Shown: positions 8,728 through 17,213 of the stretch, one piece after another
How the letters are laid out: the number at the start of each line of letters is the position of its first letter
Position numbering within the stretch: the stretch's first letter is position 1
Source of the DNA: Microbacterium elymi
Lineage (GTDB): Bacteria > Actinomycetota > Actinomycetes > Actinomycetales > Microbacteriaceae
Length of the DNA stretch: 64,000 nucleotides
Assembly (NCBI RefSeq): GCF_021582895.2
Contig: NZ_CP091139.2
Coordinates: forward strand, 1,674,001 to 1,738,000
Reading direction: 5' to 3'
Program-made: the position numbers and the translations under genes
Notes under the pieces: generated by a model
Databases searched by the model: none
Told to the model about the DNA's origin: nothing
Seen by the model: the letters and a program-made list of their open reading frames with translations, nothing else

Positions 8728-10316
8728 GCGCACCGGAGACTAGGCCACGGGACGAGCGAGGAACGACCAGACGCCCGCTCCACCTGACCGCAATCCAGCT
8801 CGACCGCGCCGTCGGTGCCGTGCTCGGCTCGGCAGCGGGCGATGCCCTCGGGTCGCGATACGAATTCGGCCCGGCGTTGCCCGACGAGGTCACCCCGGCA
8901 TTCGGCCGCGGCGTGTTCGGCCACGACGTCGGCGAGTGGACGGACGACACCAGCATGGCGATGCCGATCCTCCGTGTGCTTGCCGACGGCCGCACACTCG
9001 AAGACCTGGCCGCGCTCAACGAGATCGTCGCAAGCTGGTGCGAGTGGTCGCGTTCGGCCAAGGATGTCGGGGCGCAGACCCGCAGCATCCTGTCCGCGCT
9101 GCCCGTGCCGACGGCCGCCGCAGCATTCGCGGAGTCGGAGCGCGCACACGCTGCGAGAAACGCAGCGCCGGCAATGGGTCGCTCATGCGCACCGGACCAG
9201 TCGCGCTCGGCTACCTCGACCGAACCACCGCCGAGCTCGTCGCCTCGGCCGGTCGCGTCGCGCAGTTGACGCATTGGGAGGATGACAACGTCCACGCATG
9301 CGCGCTGTGGTGCCTCGCGATCAGGCACGCCATCATGACCGGCGTGCTCGACATGCGCACTACCCTCGACGTGTACGTACGGACCTTGACCGACACTCGG
9401 TCGTTGAGCGAGGAGCGCAGCACCCCCCGGTCGTTGAGCGAGGAGCGCAGCGACGAGACGAAACGCCCGACCCCTGGCCCGTCGAGCGAGGCCGAACCGG
9501 CCGAAACGAACCGCCGTTGGTCGGCTCTGATCGACGAAGCGCTCACACCTGGCGCCCATCCGCGCGACTTCAACAAGGCCAACGGATGGGTGGTGCGGGC
9601 TTTCCAGGGGGCGCTTGCCGCGGTCGCCGGGTCGCAATCGTTGCCCGATGCCGTGCAGCGCGCCGTCCGCGGAGGTAACGACACCGACACGGTGGCGGCG
9701 ATCGCCGGGTCGTTGGCCGGCGCGGTGTACGGCGGCACCGCAGTACCGCTGTCGTGGAAGCGCGTGCTGCACGGCTGGCCGGGCATCGACGCCAACGAGC
9801 TCACCCGCCTGGCATACCTGGCCGCGCGCCACGGCGAGCCGGATGCCGCAGGCTGGCCGCTCGCCGAGCGCGCAGCCGTGTCACCGGCGAGTGACGTTCT
9901 GGTGCGGCATCCGCACGATGACGGCGTGTGGATCGGATCGATCGCCGCGCTCGACCGGCTGCCCGACGAGGTGGATGCCGTCGTCTCGCTGTGCCGCGTG
10001 GGCACTGCACAGGTGCCGGCGTGGTGCGAGAGCGTGCAGGTGTGGCTCGTCGACCAGCCGGACCGCAACATCGACGTCGACTTCGTCCTGAGCGAGACAG
10101 TGGATGCCGTCTCCGCCCTGCGCGCGCAAGGCAAAACGGTGTTCGTGCACTGCTTCGAAGCGCGCAGCCGCACGGCCGCCGTCGCAGCGACTCTACGGCG
10201 CCCGCCATTGCGGCGTTGTTCTGGACCGGGCGTGGGCGGATGTTCGCGACGTTCTCCCCGGGTTCGCACCGCAGGAGTTCCTGCGCGAGGCCGTCAGGAG
10301 GATCGCTGCAGGATGA
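8724..10316 (+). CDS. ADP-ribosylglycohydrolase fused to dual-specificity-type phosphatase (two frameshifts)
   Basis: TTG 8724 overlaps the previous stop. Residues about 20-330 are a DraG-type ADP-ribosylglycohydrolase: GSAAGDALGSRYEF, WTDDTSMAM (metal-binding T-D-D), GNGSLMRTGPVALGY and RGGNDTDTVAAIAGSLAGA (second D-T-D). It removes ADP-ribose from proteins or nucleotides. The C-terminal 150 residues form a tyrosine/dual-specificity phosphatase-like domain with VHCFEARSRTA (C-x5-R loop). Two indels break the frame, near 9155 and near 10193, the second beside a GCAGC; healed, the end reads ALYGARHCGVVLDRAW. An in-frame insert made of a dispersed repeat lies at 9398-9510 between the catalytic motifs. 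The NrtR context supports a job in ADP-ribose turnover. Confidence 0.75.
9398..9451 (+). repeat. Two direct copies of a 24-base repeat inside the ADP-ribosylglycohydrolase gene
   Basis: The 24-base unit CGGTCGTTGAGCGAGG + AGCGCAGC occurs at 9398-9421 and again at 9428-9451, 30 bases apart, so the reading frame is kept. The second copy continues GACGAGACGAAACG. A weaker third unit (GTCGAGCGAGGCCGAACC) starts at 9481. A related sequence lies in reverse at 61581-61614, so this is a dispersed family that has entered a coding region. Confidence 0.8.
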
Positions 10317-10359
10317 GTGCCCACCGCAGAGGGTGCACGTGCCATGGAATGATGTGCCC

Positions 10360-11264
10360 ATGACGGCCCCTGCGCAGATCGACGCGACCGACCTCTTCTC
10401 CCCTGGCAGGAGACGATCGACGGCTGGCAGTCGTTCCAAAGCGCGGTGAACCACATCACGTCCATCCACCCGGATCAGGGGTTCGTCTGGCGCGGCCAGA
10501 CGGATGCGAGGTGGGGCTTGCACAGTTCGCTGTACCGACTGCTGATGGACACGACTGGTAGCCCGCCTAGCGAGAGCGAGCTGAATACAGCCGAAGCGAG
10601 ACTGCTGCGCATGGCGCGCACGGAGTGGCGGCTGGACGGCATTCCGGCACTGCAACTCTTCGCGCAGATGCAGCACGTGGGCGCGCCCACCCGGCTGCTC
10701 GACGTCACGTACAACCCCCTTATCGCAGCATGGTTCGCCGTCGCCAGAGATACGTCGGCAGATGACCTCCCAGCGCGACTGCTGGCGTTCACCGCAGGAG
10801 AGCCACTGCAACTCAACTCAAATTGGAATGGGAACACGCCGCGCTGGCATCGACTTCACGACACCTCCGCACGGCGGGCCGTGAATTGGGGTACGGGATA
10901 CGGGCGCAAGATCTGGCGACCACCGGCATTGCACGGCCGGATCCCGGCACAGAACGCGGCGTTCATCCTCGATGGCGTTCCGATCGACGCCGTCGATGCG
11001 GCGCCGGGCGAAGGCCGCGGCCGTTCCATGTGGGCAGCCGACGAGGTGCGCCGATTCTCCTCGGTACCGATGCGGTTGGCGCATCTCCGTGAGGGGCGTC
11101 TCCCCACGAAGGCTCCGGTGTTCACGTATGTCATAGCCCCGGACGCGAAGGTCGAGATCCGCAATCAACTCGAGCAACGGTTCGGCCACCGATTCGCGAC
11201 CATCTACGCCGACCTCGAGGGCCTCGCCGAGTACCTTGAGAAGTGGCCCGAGGTGCTCACGTAG
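10360..11264 (+). CDS. FRG-domain protein (frameshifted near 10402)
   Basis: ATG 10360. In the literal frame the first 14 codons are followed by a shift in CTCTTCTCCCCTGG; adding one C joins DLFSPWQETIDGWQSFQSAVNHITSI to the main frame, giving about 301 residues. The FRG signature, FVWRGQTDARWGLHSSLYR, is at residues 41-59, and FAQMQHVGAPTRLLDVTYNPLIAAWFA follows as in the family. FRG-domain proteins have no settled enzymatic role but occur in defence islands and beside toxins. It lies 43 bases downstream of the ADP-ribosylglycohydrolase gene, so probably in the same transcript. Confidence 0.75.
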
Positions 11265-11803
11265 CGCCGGCGCGGCGAGGGACGAGACGCCAGAACGATA
11301 CCGAACCTACGAGCGCACGGGCGTGCGCCGTCGGAGCAGACACGTGGATCGAGCAGAAGCCGCCGAGGTTGCGCCCAGCGCGACGACCCCTCAACCGCTA
11401 GAGATTTCCGATCCGGAGGTCGGCCTTGAGCCAGGTCTCCACGACGCCTCTCACCGCGGCCTCGAGAGTGCTTCTAAGCGTTGTCCGTCACCCTGGGTGC
11501 CTGCGTGCATTGCCCCTTTCTGTTCAGCCCGCGACTCCGTGGCGGCGAGCGTTCTTTTGCCCGGCGTGGGCAATATCTGCGAAGCATGTGCACGGCGCTA
11601 GGTTCGGTCTCTCTCGGCAAGCGCTTCGAGCTCGTTCATCAACAGATCAAATCCCGGTGGGGTGAGCTGCTTGAGGTTGTCGGACCAACAACGCCAGGGC
11701 GCTCGCGAAGTGATCGTCGACAGTTGTGGGAGCATTCAGTCGTTCGGAGCCCGATCGACAGTCGCCCTTTGCATGACTTCATCTGTTCTGAGAGCATAGA
11801 GGC
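11265..11803. other. Gap without an intact gene; possible minus-strand gene end
   Basis: No complete gene is convincing here. On the minus strand a frame ending at the stop 11598-11600 reads SDNLKQLTPPGFDLLMNELE and continues ALAERDRT, with amino acid use like a real protein. It can be extended to about 11750 only by dropping one G near 11690. This looks like the last 60-70 codons of a decayed gene. No RNA gene, terminator or attachment site was recognised. Confidence 0.3.
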
Positions 11804-12241
11804 ATGGCCCGCGTCAGCCCCGAACCGCACGGAGGTTCCTCCCCGCGCACCGGAGACCTCGCGCTTGGTCGCCGTATCGCTGCGCGACGTGACGAACTTG
11901 GGATGAGTCGAAAGGATCTCGCCGAGGCAACCGATCTCTCATACCCGTACGTCGCACAGATCGAAACCGGGTACCGGCTCCCATCTGCAAAGCACCAGGT
12001 CACACTTTCGCGTGTCCTCGGGATGTCGCTTGATGACTTGTTCGACACCGCCGGGGCCTTGCCAGTGCCTCGATCCGCTGCCCTATCAACCCGGGTGCGT
12101 CCGTCCATCGAGGAGGCGATCACGCGGGCTGTCCAGGACCTGGAAACGCTCCCCACGTCCGTCCGAATGGAAGCACTCAACAAAGTTCAGACTCGCGTGA
12201 TGCAGGGCGTCGTCGAGGAGCGTAGCCGCGCGCAACGCTGA
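11804..12241 (+). CDS. XRE-family helix-turn-helix regulator
   Basis: A 145-residue protein from ATG 11804. Residues about 20-80 are a Cro/C1-type domain: LGRRIAARRDELGMSRKDL, AEATDLSYPYVAQIE and TGYRLPSAKHQVTLSRVLGM, which would bind a palindromic operator. The tail (residues 95-145) is helical and may dimerise. It stands at the left border of the 16-kb defence island, tail to tail with the HEPN-like gene. XRE proteins at such borders often control island genes, but no operator could be picked out. There is no C-terminal peptidase or cupin domain. Confidence 0.75.
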   Translation: MARVSPEPHGGSSPRTGDLALGRRIAARRDELGMSRKDLAEATDLSYPYVAQIETGYRLPSAKHQVTLSRVLGMSLDDLFDTAGALPVPRSAALSTRVRPSIEEAITRAVQDLETLPTSVRMEALNKVQTRVMQGVVEERSRAQR

Positions 12242-12383
12242 GTCTTGCTCGACTACCTCACCGTTACACGCGTTGCATCGCAGACGCGTCGTCGCGACCC
12301 GACTGTAGCTCGCGGGGCTTCGCCGGCCACGGATTTGTCAGCGACCTCGAGTTGCAGCATTCGCGGTACGTAGCCGATGGCTC

Positions 12384-13506
12384 TTACCCCAGGTGCCCTG
12401 GGAACCACGTCTCCGGGGTGACCGCAGCGATGCGCGACGTTCCTGTCTCGTCGAGGTACAGCACGTCGCCGTAGTTGGTCACGCGAATGGTGCCCCCAGG
12501 CTCCATGACGCCGGCCACGGCATCCTCGATCTCGCGCGCGCGCTCGGCGCATATCGGTCTCACCGTATCCCGCAGCGCCGATCCCGAGTCGATGTCGATG
12601 AGCTTGCCGTCGCGGATGTCGTAGAACCTCTTGACCAGGAACCCGCGGGCTGTCTCGCTTTCGGGGTCTTCGCCGGTGTAGCCGAGCAGGCGCTCTTGAC
12701 CCTCGACGAAGCCGCCGACCGCGCCATCGGCATCCACCCACAGTTCACCCATCGGGCGCGCCGAAGTCCACTGGCGGATCTTCTCGCCAGGATCGCCGCT
12801 GATCTCCTGGCGAAGCGACGCTCCGGTCGCGATGTCGACCACGTCACGGGTGCGGGTCACCTTCACTCGCCGCGCGGGAATACCGCCACGCCAGAGAGAC
12901 CCGATCGGAGGGCGAGGCTCGTTGGCCACGGGTTCGAGCGGGATCTCGGTGGGCGGCTCACCACTATCGGCATCCATTGGCGCGTCCTGCAACGTGGAAC
13001 TCACCTGCGTCTGTCCCGGCTGATGCTGTCCCGACTTGATGCGGTCGATTCTCTTGATCATGCGGATCGCCGGGACAGCAACGCCCATCGACGCTCTCGT
13101 GCCGAAGTCGCGCAGATACTCTGCCGCTTCCCGCAGGCTGCAGTACCGACGGCTCATCGGCGAAGTGCAACCACGTATTGCGAGTGTCGATGATCTTCTT
13201 CGAGAGCACGCGCAGATCCCCCGTGTTCGGGATCACCTCGCGGTAAACAGTCTCAGGAGCGCTCAGAAACTCCCGCAGGAAGAAGCTCGGGTCGGCCGGC
13301 GACTGGCGCCGCTTCACATGAACCGGATCCTGCTCGTTCCGCCATGCGACGTAGTCATCGAACCAGCGCGCACCATGCGTCGGTGAGAGGATGCCGTGAC
13401 TGCGGTTCGCGAATTCGAGTCCGAATCCGCGCATGAGTGAGAAGTATCCCTTCATCACCTCGCCATAGGTGTTGTGATCAGGGAACTCGACGATATATCC
13501 CGCCAT
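12384..13506 (-). CDS. HEPN-like (Swt1-type?) protein of the DGQHR module (frameshifted near 13136)
   Basis: ATG 13506 overlaps the stop of the DGQHR gene (TGATG), so the two are translationally coupled. The N-terminal 135 residues are helical and carry KKIIDTRNTWLHFADEPSV. This R-x4-H (RNTWLH) matches the HEPN catalytic motif and resembles the Swt1-type HEPN domain. Reading GCAGGC at 13133-13138 (minus strand GCCTGC) as GCAGC joins it to LREAAEYLRDFGTRASMGV. After a polar linker the C-terminal 220 residues are beta-rich with repeated VDIATG..LWVDADGAVGGFV and LIDIDSGSALRD units, ending in WFPGHLG; these I cannot name. About 373 residues in all. Likely an RNA-targeting or sensing partner; the assignment rests on the motif and context. 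Confidence 0.55.
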
Positions 13507-15506
13507 CAGTACAGCGCCTCCACTCCACCATCGCGGCCGAAGCCCTTCATGATCGGGATCACCCGCGTGATCGCGAACGCGGCGAAGACCGCCTCGAGCC
13601 CGTCCTCCGAGACAGCGAAGGCGGGGTGCTCACGGTACTGCCGAGCTTCCGGCCTGAGGTCCTCATACGCCCCGATCCGAGCGCCGTGCGAGATCAGGAG
13701 GTCCGCAGCATCCGCGCCTGCCAGGCCGTTCAGCTCTTCCCACGTGATCGACGCGAGCGACGGGTAACCGCGATCGCCATACTTGAGGGTGCGTAGGAGC
13801 GCCACCCGCGCACCGTTGCCACCGTCGGCGAGCGTCATGCGGCCGGCCGCCTCGAGCCGGCGATAGGCGTCGGGGCCAGCGAGGAAGTCGAGGGCTGCAC
13901 GTCCGCGGAGCCGTCCCCCCAGACCGTGCATCCGATCGTCATGCGCAATCCATCGCTGGATTCGATAACCGCTTCGCGAAGTCTGCCCTCTTGCTCGGTA
14001 CCCCCGCGGCCGGCCGACACCGAGATGCCGCGGAAATCGACATCCTCAGGTCTCATCACGATGGCGACCAGCCCGACGTTGAACTCGACATCGTCACCCA
14101 TCAGACGGCCTCCCCTGCCTTCGCCGCCAGCGAGCGTCGTGTACGTGTCGCGCACCATCGTGTACGCGGGACCGGACTTGCCCACCTTCTGCGGGTCGAA
14201 GTCTCCCATCTGCATGATGCCCTTGAACCGCTTTGCGATCTCGTCGAGGTTGTCGTTGAGGAACGTCGTCGGGTCCGTCTTCCACGCGATCGTGCCGTCT
14301 TCGCGGCGTTCGAGCAGGGCCGAGAGGCCGTAGACGAGCGGGATGATGAAGCCCTCGGGGCTCGCGTACTTCGCGCCCTGGTCGGTGAAACGCGTCTTGT
14401 GCGGAGTCTTCGAGTTCGCGGGGTTCATCTTGCTCACTGCGGTGATGCGCCCGTACAGTCCGCCGTTCTTGTTGTACGCCTCCGGGAACTTGCGGTAGAT
14501 CAGCTCGTACAGCTCGGGGATCTGCCCCGCGATCGCCAGCGCGCTGAACACCGGGATGTTGTGCAAGCTCAGCGACCGCGCCGTGCTCCTTGGTGACCAC
14601 CGGCGAGCTCATCAGCCGCTCGAAGCGTACGATGCAGTCGCCCTTGTTGCGGTACAGGTTCTGCGGAAGCGGCGGAACGACCGGCTTGCCGTCGTCGGCC
14701 GCGGGCATCGGCTCCAGCGTCCCGAGCGGAATCCACGCGAGCGCGACGATGTCGGCCACCTTGATCGGCTTCGGGTCGCCCTGCTGCCATTCCACGCGCT
14801 CGCTGATGTACGACGGCAGCGTCTGCTTCAGATCATCGAAGTAGCCGCGCTTGTTCGCCTTCGCCTCGACCTTGAGCTGGACGTTGTTGTTGCGAGCCGC
14901 GCAGATGTCGAGGAGGGAGGCCTCGAATTCCTCCGTCACGACCTCATCCTCGGGGTCGGAAGGAACGATGAGCTCCACCGGGATCAGGAAGTCCAGATCG
15001 GTGCTGTCACCCTCGCGCACCTTCGCGCGGAGCTCATCGACCGCCTCAGCCTGCTCATGCCACAGAGTGCGGAAGTCGTCCCAGACCTTGACCTTCCTGA
15101 TAGAGGCGTCGGGCACACCCGCCTTGGCAAGGACGTGGAGGCCGATCGCGAGTGTGTTGTGGCCGCCGTCGAGGATGCCTTCGATCTTGCGCTTCTCGAA
15201 GTTCACGCCGATGCGGTCGCGGTCGAGGCGCCGGTAGCTCGACGCACCCAGGAGGATGCCCTTGGTCTTGAAGGGGAAGTCGTTCGGGGTGTTCTCGATC
15301 GACTCCCGGATCGCGGCCGTGACCTGTCCGACCTTTGAGGACCGCGGATTCGCCTCCAGATCGATCACGTCGATCACCGGAACGAAGTGCCTCGCCGGAA
15401 CGAACCCCGAGAAGCGGGTGATGCGTTCAACGGTCTGCTCGACGAGCTTGTCGAACTTGATCACCGCGTGGAATGCGGAAAATGTCGCTGCCACGGTGGT
15501 GTTCAT
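13506..15506 (-). CDS. DGQHR-domain protein, DndB/AIPR-related (frameshifts near 14566 and 13915)
   Basis: Start ATG 15506 after AGAGGTAGAGCA. The DGQHR-domain signature is present as GILDGGHNTLAIGLHVL (residues about 115-131), preceded by VPVIDVIDLEANPRSSKVGQV; this domain is shared by DndB-like DNA-binding regulators and by parts of AIPR proteins. Reading GCAAGC at 14563-14568 as GCAGC restores AVAELHNIPVFSALAIAG. Adding one G to the G-run near 13915 extends the protein to 13506 (RAALDFLAGPDAYRRLEAAG..), about 667 residues. It heads a two-gene operon with the HEPN-like gene and is divergent from the HTH gene at 15791. No dndC, dndD or dndE is in the window, so a phosphorothioation role is not supported. 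Confidence 0.65.
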
Positions 15507-15547
15507 TGCTCTACCTCTTTCATTGAGGAGAGCCCCTGGAAACAGAG

Positions 15548-15568
15548 AGGCCGGCTCGAGGCCGGCCT
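15548..15568. promoter_or_regulatory. Strong hairpin in the 284-base divergent gap
   Basis: AGGCCGGC (15548-15555) and GCCGGCCT (15561-15568) form a perfect 8-bp stem with a 5-base loop. It lies in the leader of the minus-strand DGQHR operon, 42 bases before its start, with a TCTCTGTTTCC stretch after it in that direction, so it could be an attenuator or a leader structure. The gap also holds TTTTTTGCTCAGCGCATAGTCTA near 15723-15745, a plausible promoter for the plus-strand gene at 15791. Confidence 0.4.
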
Positions 15569-15790
15569 GTGCTGCGGCGGGTCGGGATGACCCTCCAGAA
15601 GCCCTGCCGGGTTTCTTGTGTGGTGACGCGTCTCCATCCGGAGCCGCCAGGTTGTGCCTTCCGCCGGGCATTTCGGCCCGACGTGTCGAGCATGACACGA
15701 CGACCGCTGAATGCACAAGTAGTTTTTTGCTCAGCGCATAGTCTATTGTGAATGCGACACCACCTGATCCGATCCCGAAGGTCGAACCCG

Positions 15791-16837
15791 ATGAACACGA
15801 CAACCACGATCAGCGACCGCAACAAGCTCATCCTCGACCGCTACGCCGACGGCGCGACCCTCCAGGAGATCGCTACTGTTGTCGGCCTGACTCGTGAGGG
15901 TGTGCGTCTTGTCGTCGTCAAGCACGGGGGAGCAGACGCCGAGGCGTCGCGTGCCGCTCGCCAGGCCGCGAGAGAGGCGGTCGCCGCACAGGCCAGCGAC
16001 GAGTTCCTGGCCTCGTTCCGCGACCTCGCGTCAAGTCTCGCGAACCAGGGCCTCACGCGAGCCGAGACGATCTCGCGGCTTGCAGTGCTATATCCGGCCA
16101 TGGATGTCGTCGTGGCCGACGATGCCCTCAAGGCGTCCGGCATCGTGTTCGACCAGAACAACGACGTCGACATCTTCTCCAATGTCGCCCTCGAAGCGGG
16201 AGTGTGGTTCCTCCTCGGCTCAGAGCTCCGTCTCAAACCCGACTACGCGTGGGCAGTCGTGAACCTCCCGCAGGAGCTGCTCGACGAGCTCGGAGCGCAC
16301 CTGGTCGAGGCATCCGTCACCCCTGAGGAACTCGCGACCATCCTGGGCATCATCGGCGCCGCGCAGCGGGCCGCCCTCGACGACGGGACCCTCACAATCA
16401 CCGGCGCTCGCTACAACGAATTGCGCGGCGAACTGCTCGATGCGATGGGGTTGACGTCCGCGAAGGGCGCGAAGCCATGGCCTCCTACTCGCCAGACGAT
16501 CCAGAAGCGATACGACGGCTGGAATGACGCCCTTGAGTCGATGGGGTTGGCGACGGCGGCCAAGGGCCGGCAAAAAGGACTGCTGGCTTTCAGCGAGGAC
16601 GACTACACGCAGGCGATCGTCGACTTCATCGCGGATGCGACGGAGTCTCGCACCGAACAGACCTTTGCGAACTACGAGAAGTGGGTCAAACAGCAGGCGG
16701 CTGCGGGCACTCGCCGTCCGTCGCCGGCGTCGATTCGCAACTTCTACGGAGCGTGGCTGCCGGCTCTGCGCCGGGCGGCGCGCGCGCATTCGGCTTCCGG
16801 AAGTGTTGGGATGCGTCCCGCAGCACTTCCTCGATAG
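15791..16837 (+). CDS. Sigma-like HTH protein with two homing-endonuclease-associated repeats
   Basis: A 348-residue protein from ATG 15791. Residues about 8-45 are a sigma-70 region-4-like HTH (ILDRYADGATLQEIATVVGL, TREGVRLVVV). Residues about 230-255 (PPTRQTIQKRYDGWNDALESM) and 305-335 (RPSPASIRNFYGAWLPALR) match the short DNA-binding repeat found beside HNH and homing endonucleases, pattern P-S-x-x-T/S-I-x-x-x-Y/F-G-x-W-x-x-A-L. No nuclease domain is visible, so the protein probably binds DNA as the regulator or site-reader of the island. It is divergent from the DGQHR operon and followed by the Z1 genes on the same strand. Confidence 0.6.
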   Translation: MNTTTTISDRNKLILDRYADGATLQEIATVVGLTREGVRLVVVKHGGADAEASRAARQAAREAVAAQASDEFLASFRDLASSLANQGLTRAETISRLAVLYPAMDVVVADDALKASGIVFDQNNDVDIFSNVALEAGVWFLLGSELRLKPDYAWAVVNLPQELLDELGAHLVEASVTPEELATILGIIGAAQRAALDDGTLTITGARYNELRGELLDAMGLTSAKGAKPWPPTRQTIQKRYDGWNDALESMGLATAAKGRQKGLLAFSEDDYTQAIVDFIADATESRTEQTFANYEKWVKQQAAAGTRRPSPASIRNFYGAWLPALRRAARAHSASGSVGMRPAALPR

Positions 16838-16882
16838 CGTTCAACCGGGGCGCAGATGCTCCAGACAAGCAAGGAGTGAGCT

Positions 16883-17119
16883 ATGGCGGCAATTGGGAAG
16901 TTCGTGGTTGGTGATCGGCAGGTGAAACCGCCCCAGAGCACGGTGGAAGGATATGTGCAGAAGGTCCTGGACGAGGACGGGACCCTCTATCTCTACCTCT
17001 ACAACTACAAGGAGAGTGGCCCAAGGCCGGGCGACTCCCCAACCCAGAGCATCCACTTCGACTACACCGCCGCTAAGGCATTCAAGGCGATTCTCGACGA
17101 GACATTTGGCGGGCTCTAG
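16883..17119 (+). CDS. Small protein of unknown function (78 aa)
   Basis: ATG 16883 follows AAGGAGTGAGCT, a near-perfect Shine-Dalgarno, which makes this short gene credible. The product is soluble and alpha/beta (GTLYLYLYNYKESGPRPGD, then FDYTAAKAFKAILDETFGGL). The centre resembles a small barrel strand pair and the end an amphipathic helix. I recognise no family. It sits between the HTH regulator and the Z1 helicase, 94 bases before the latter, so it could be a small subunit or an anti-regulator of the system. Confidence 0.5.
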   Translation: MAAIGKFVVGDRQVKPPQSTVEGYVQKVLDEDGTLYLYLYNYKESGPRPGDSPTQSIHFDYTAAKAFKAILDETFGGL

Positions 17120-17213
17120 GAGCGGACACCTACCGGACGCCAGACAACTGCGCCATGGGGACTGACGCAGGTGCACATACCACCTACTGAAAAAGGGGAG
17201 CATTCAGACCTGA

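Noticed and set aside
12384..16837. A Dnd-type phosphorothioation system, because of the DGQHR (DndB-like) protein
   Set aside because: No cysteine desulfurase, DndC-like sulfurtransferase, DndD or DndE gene is present; only the DGQHR domain is shared.
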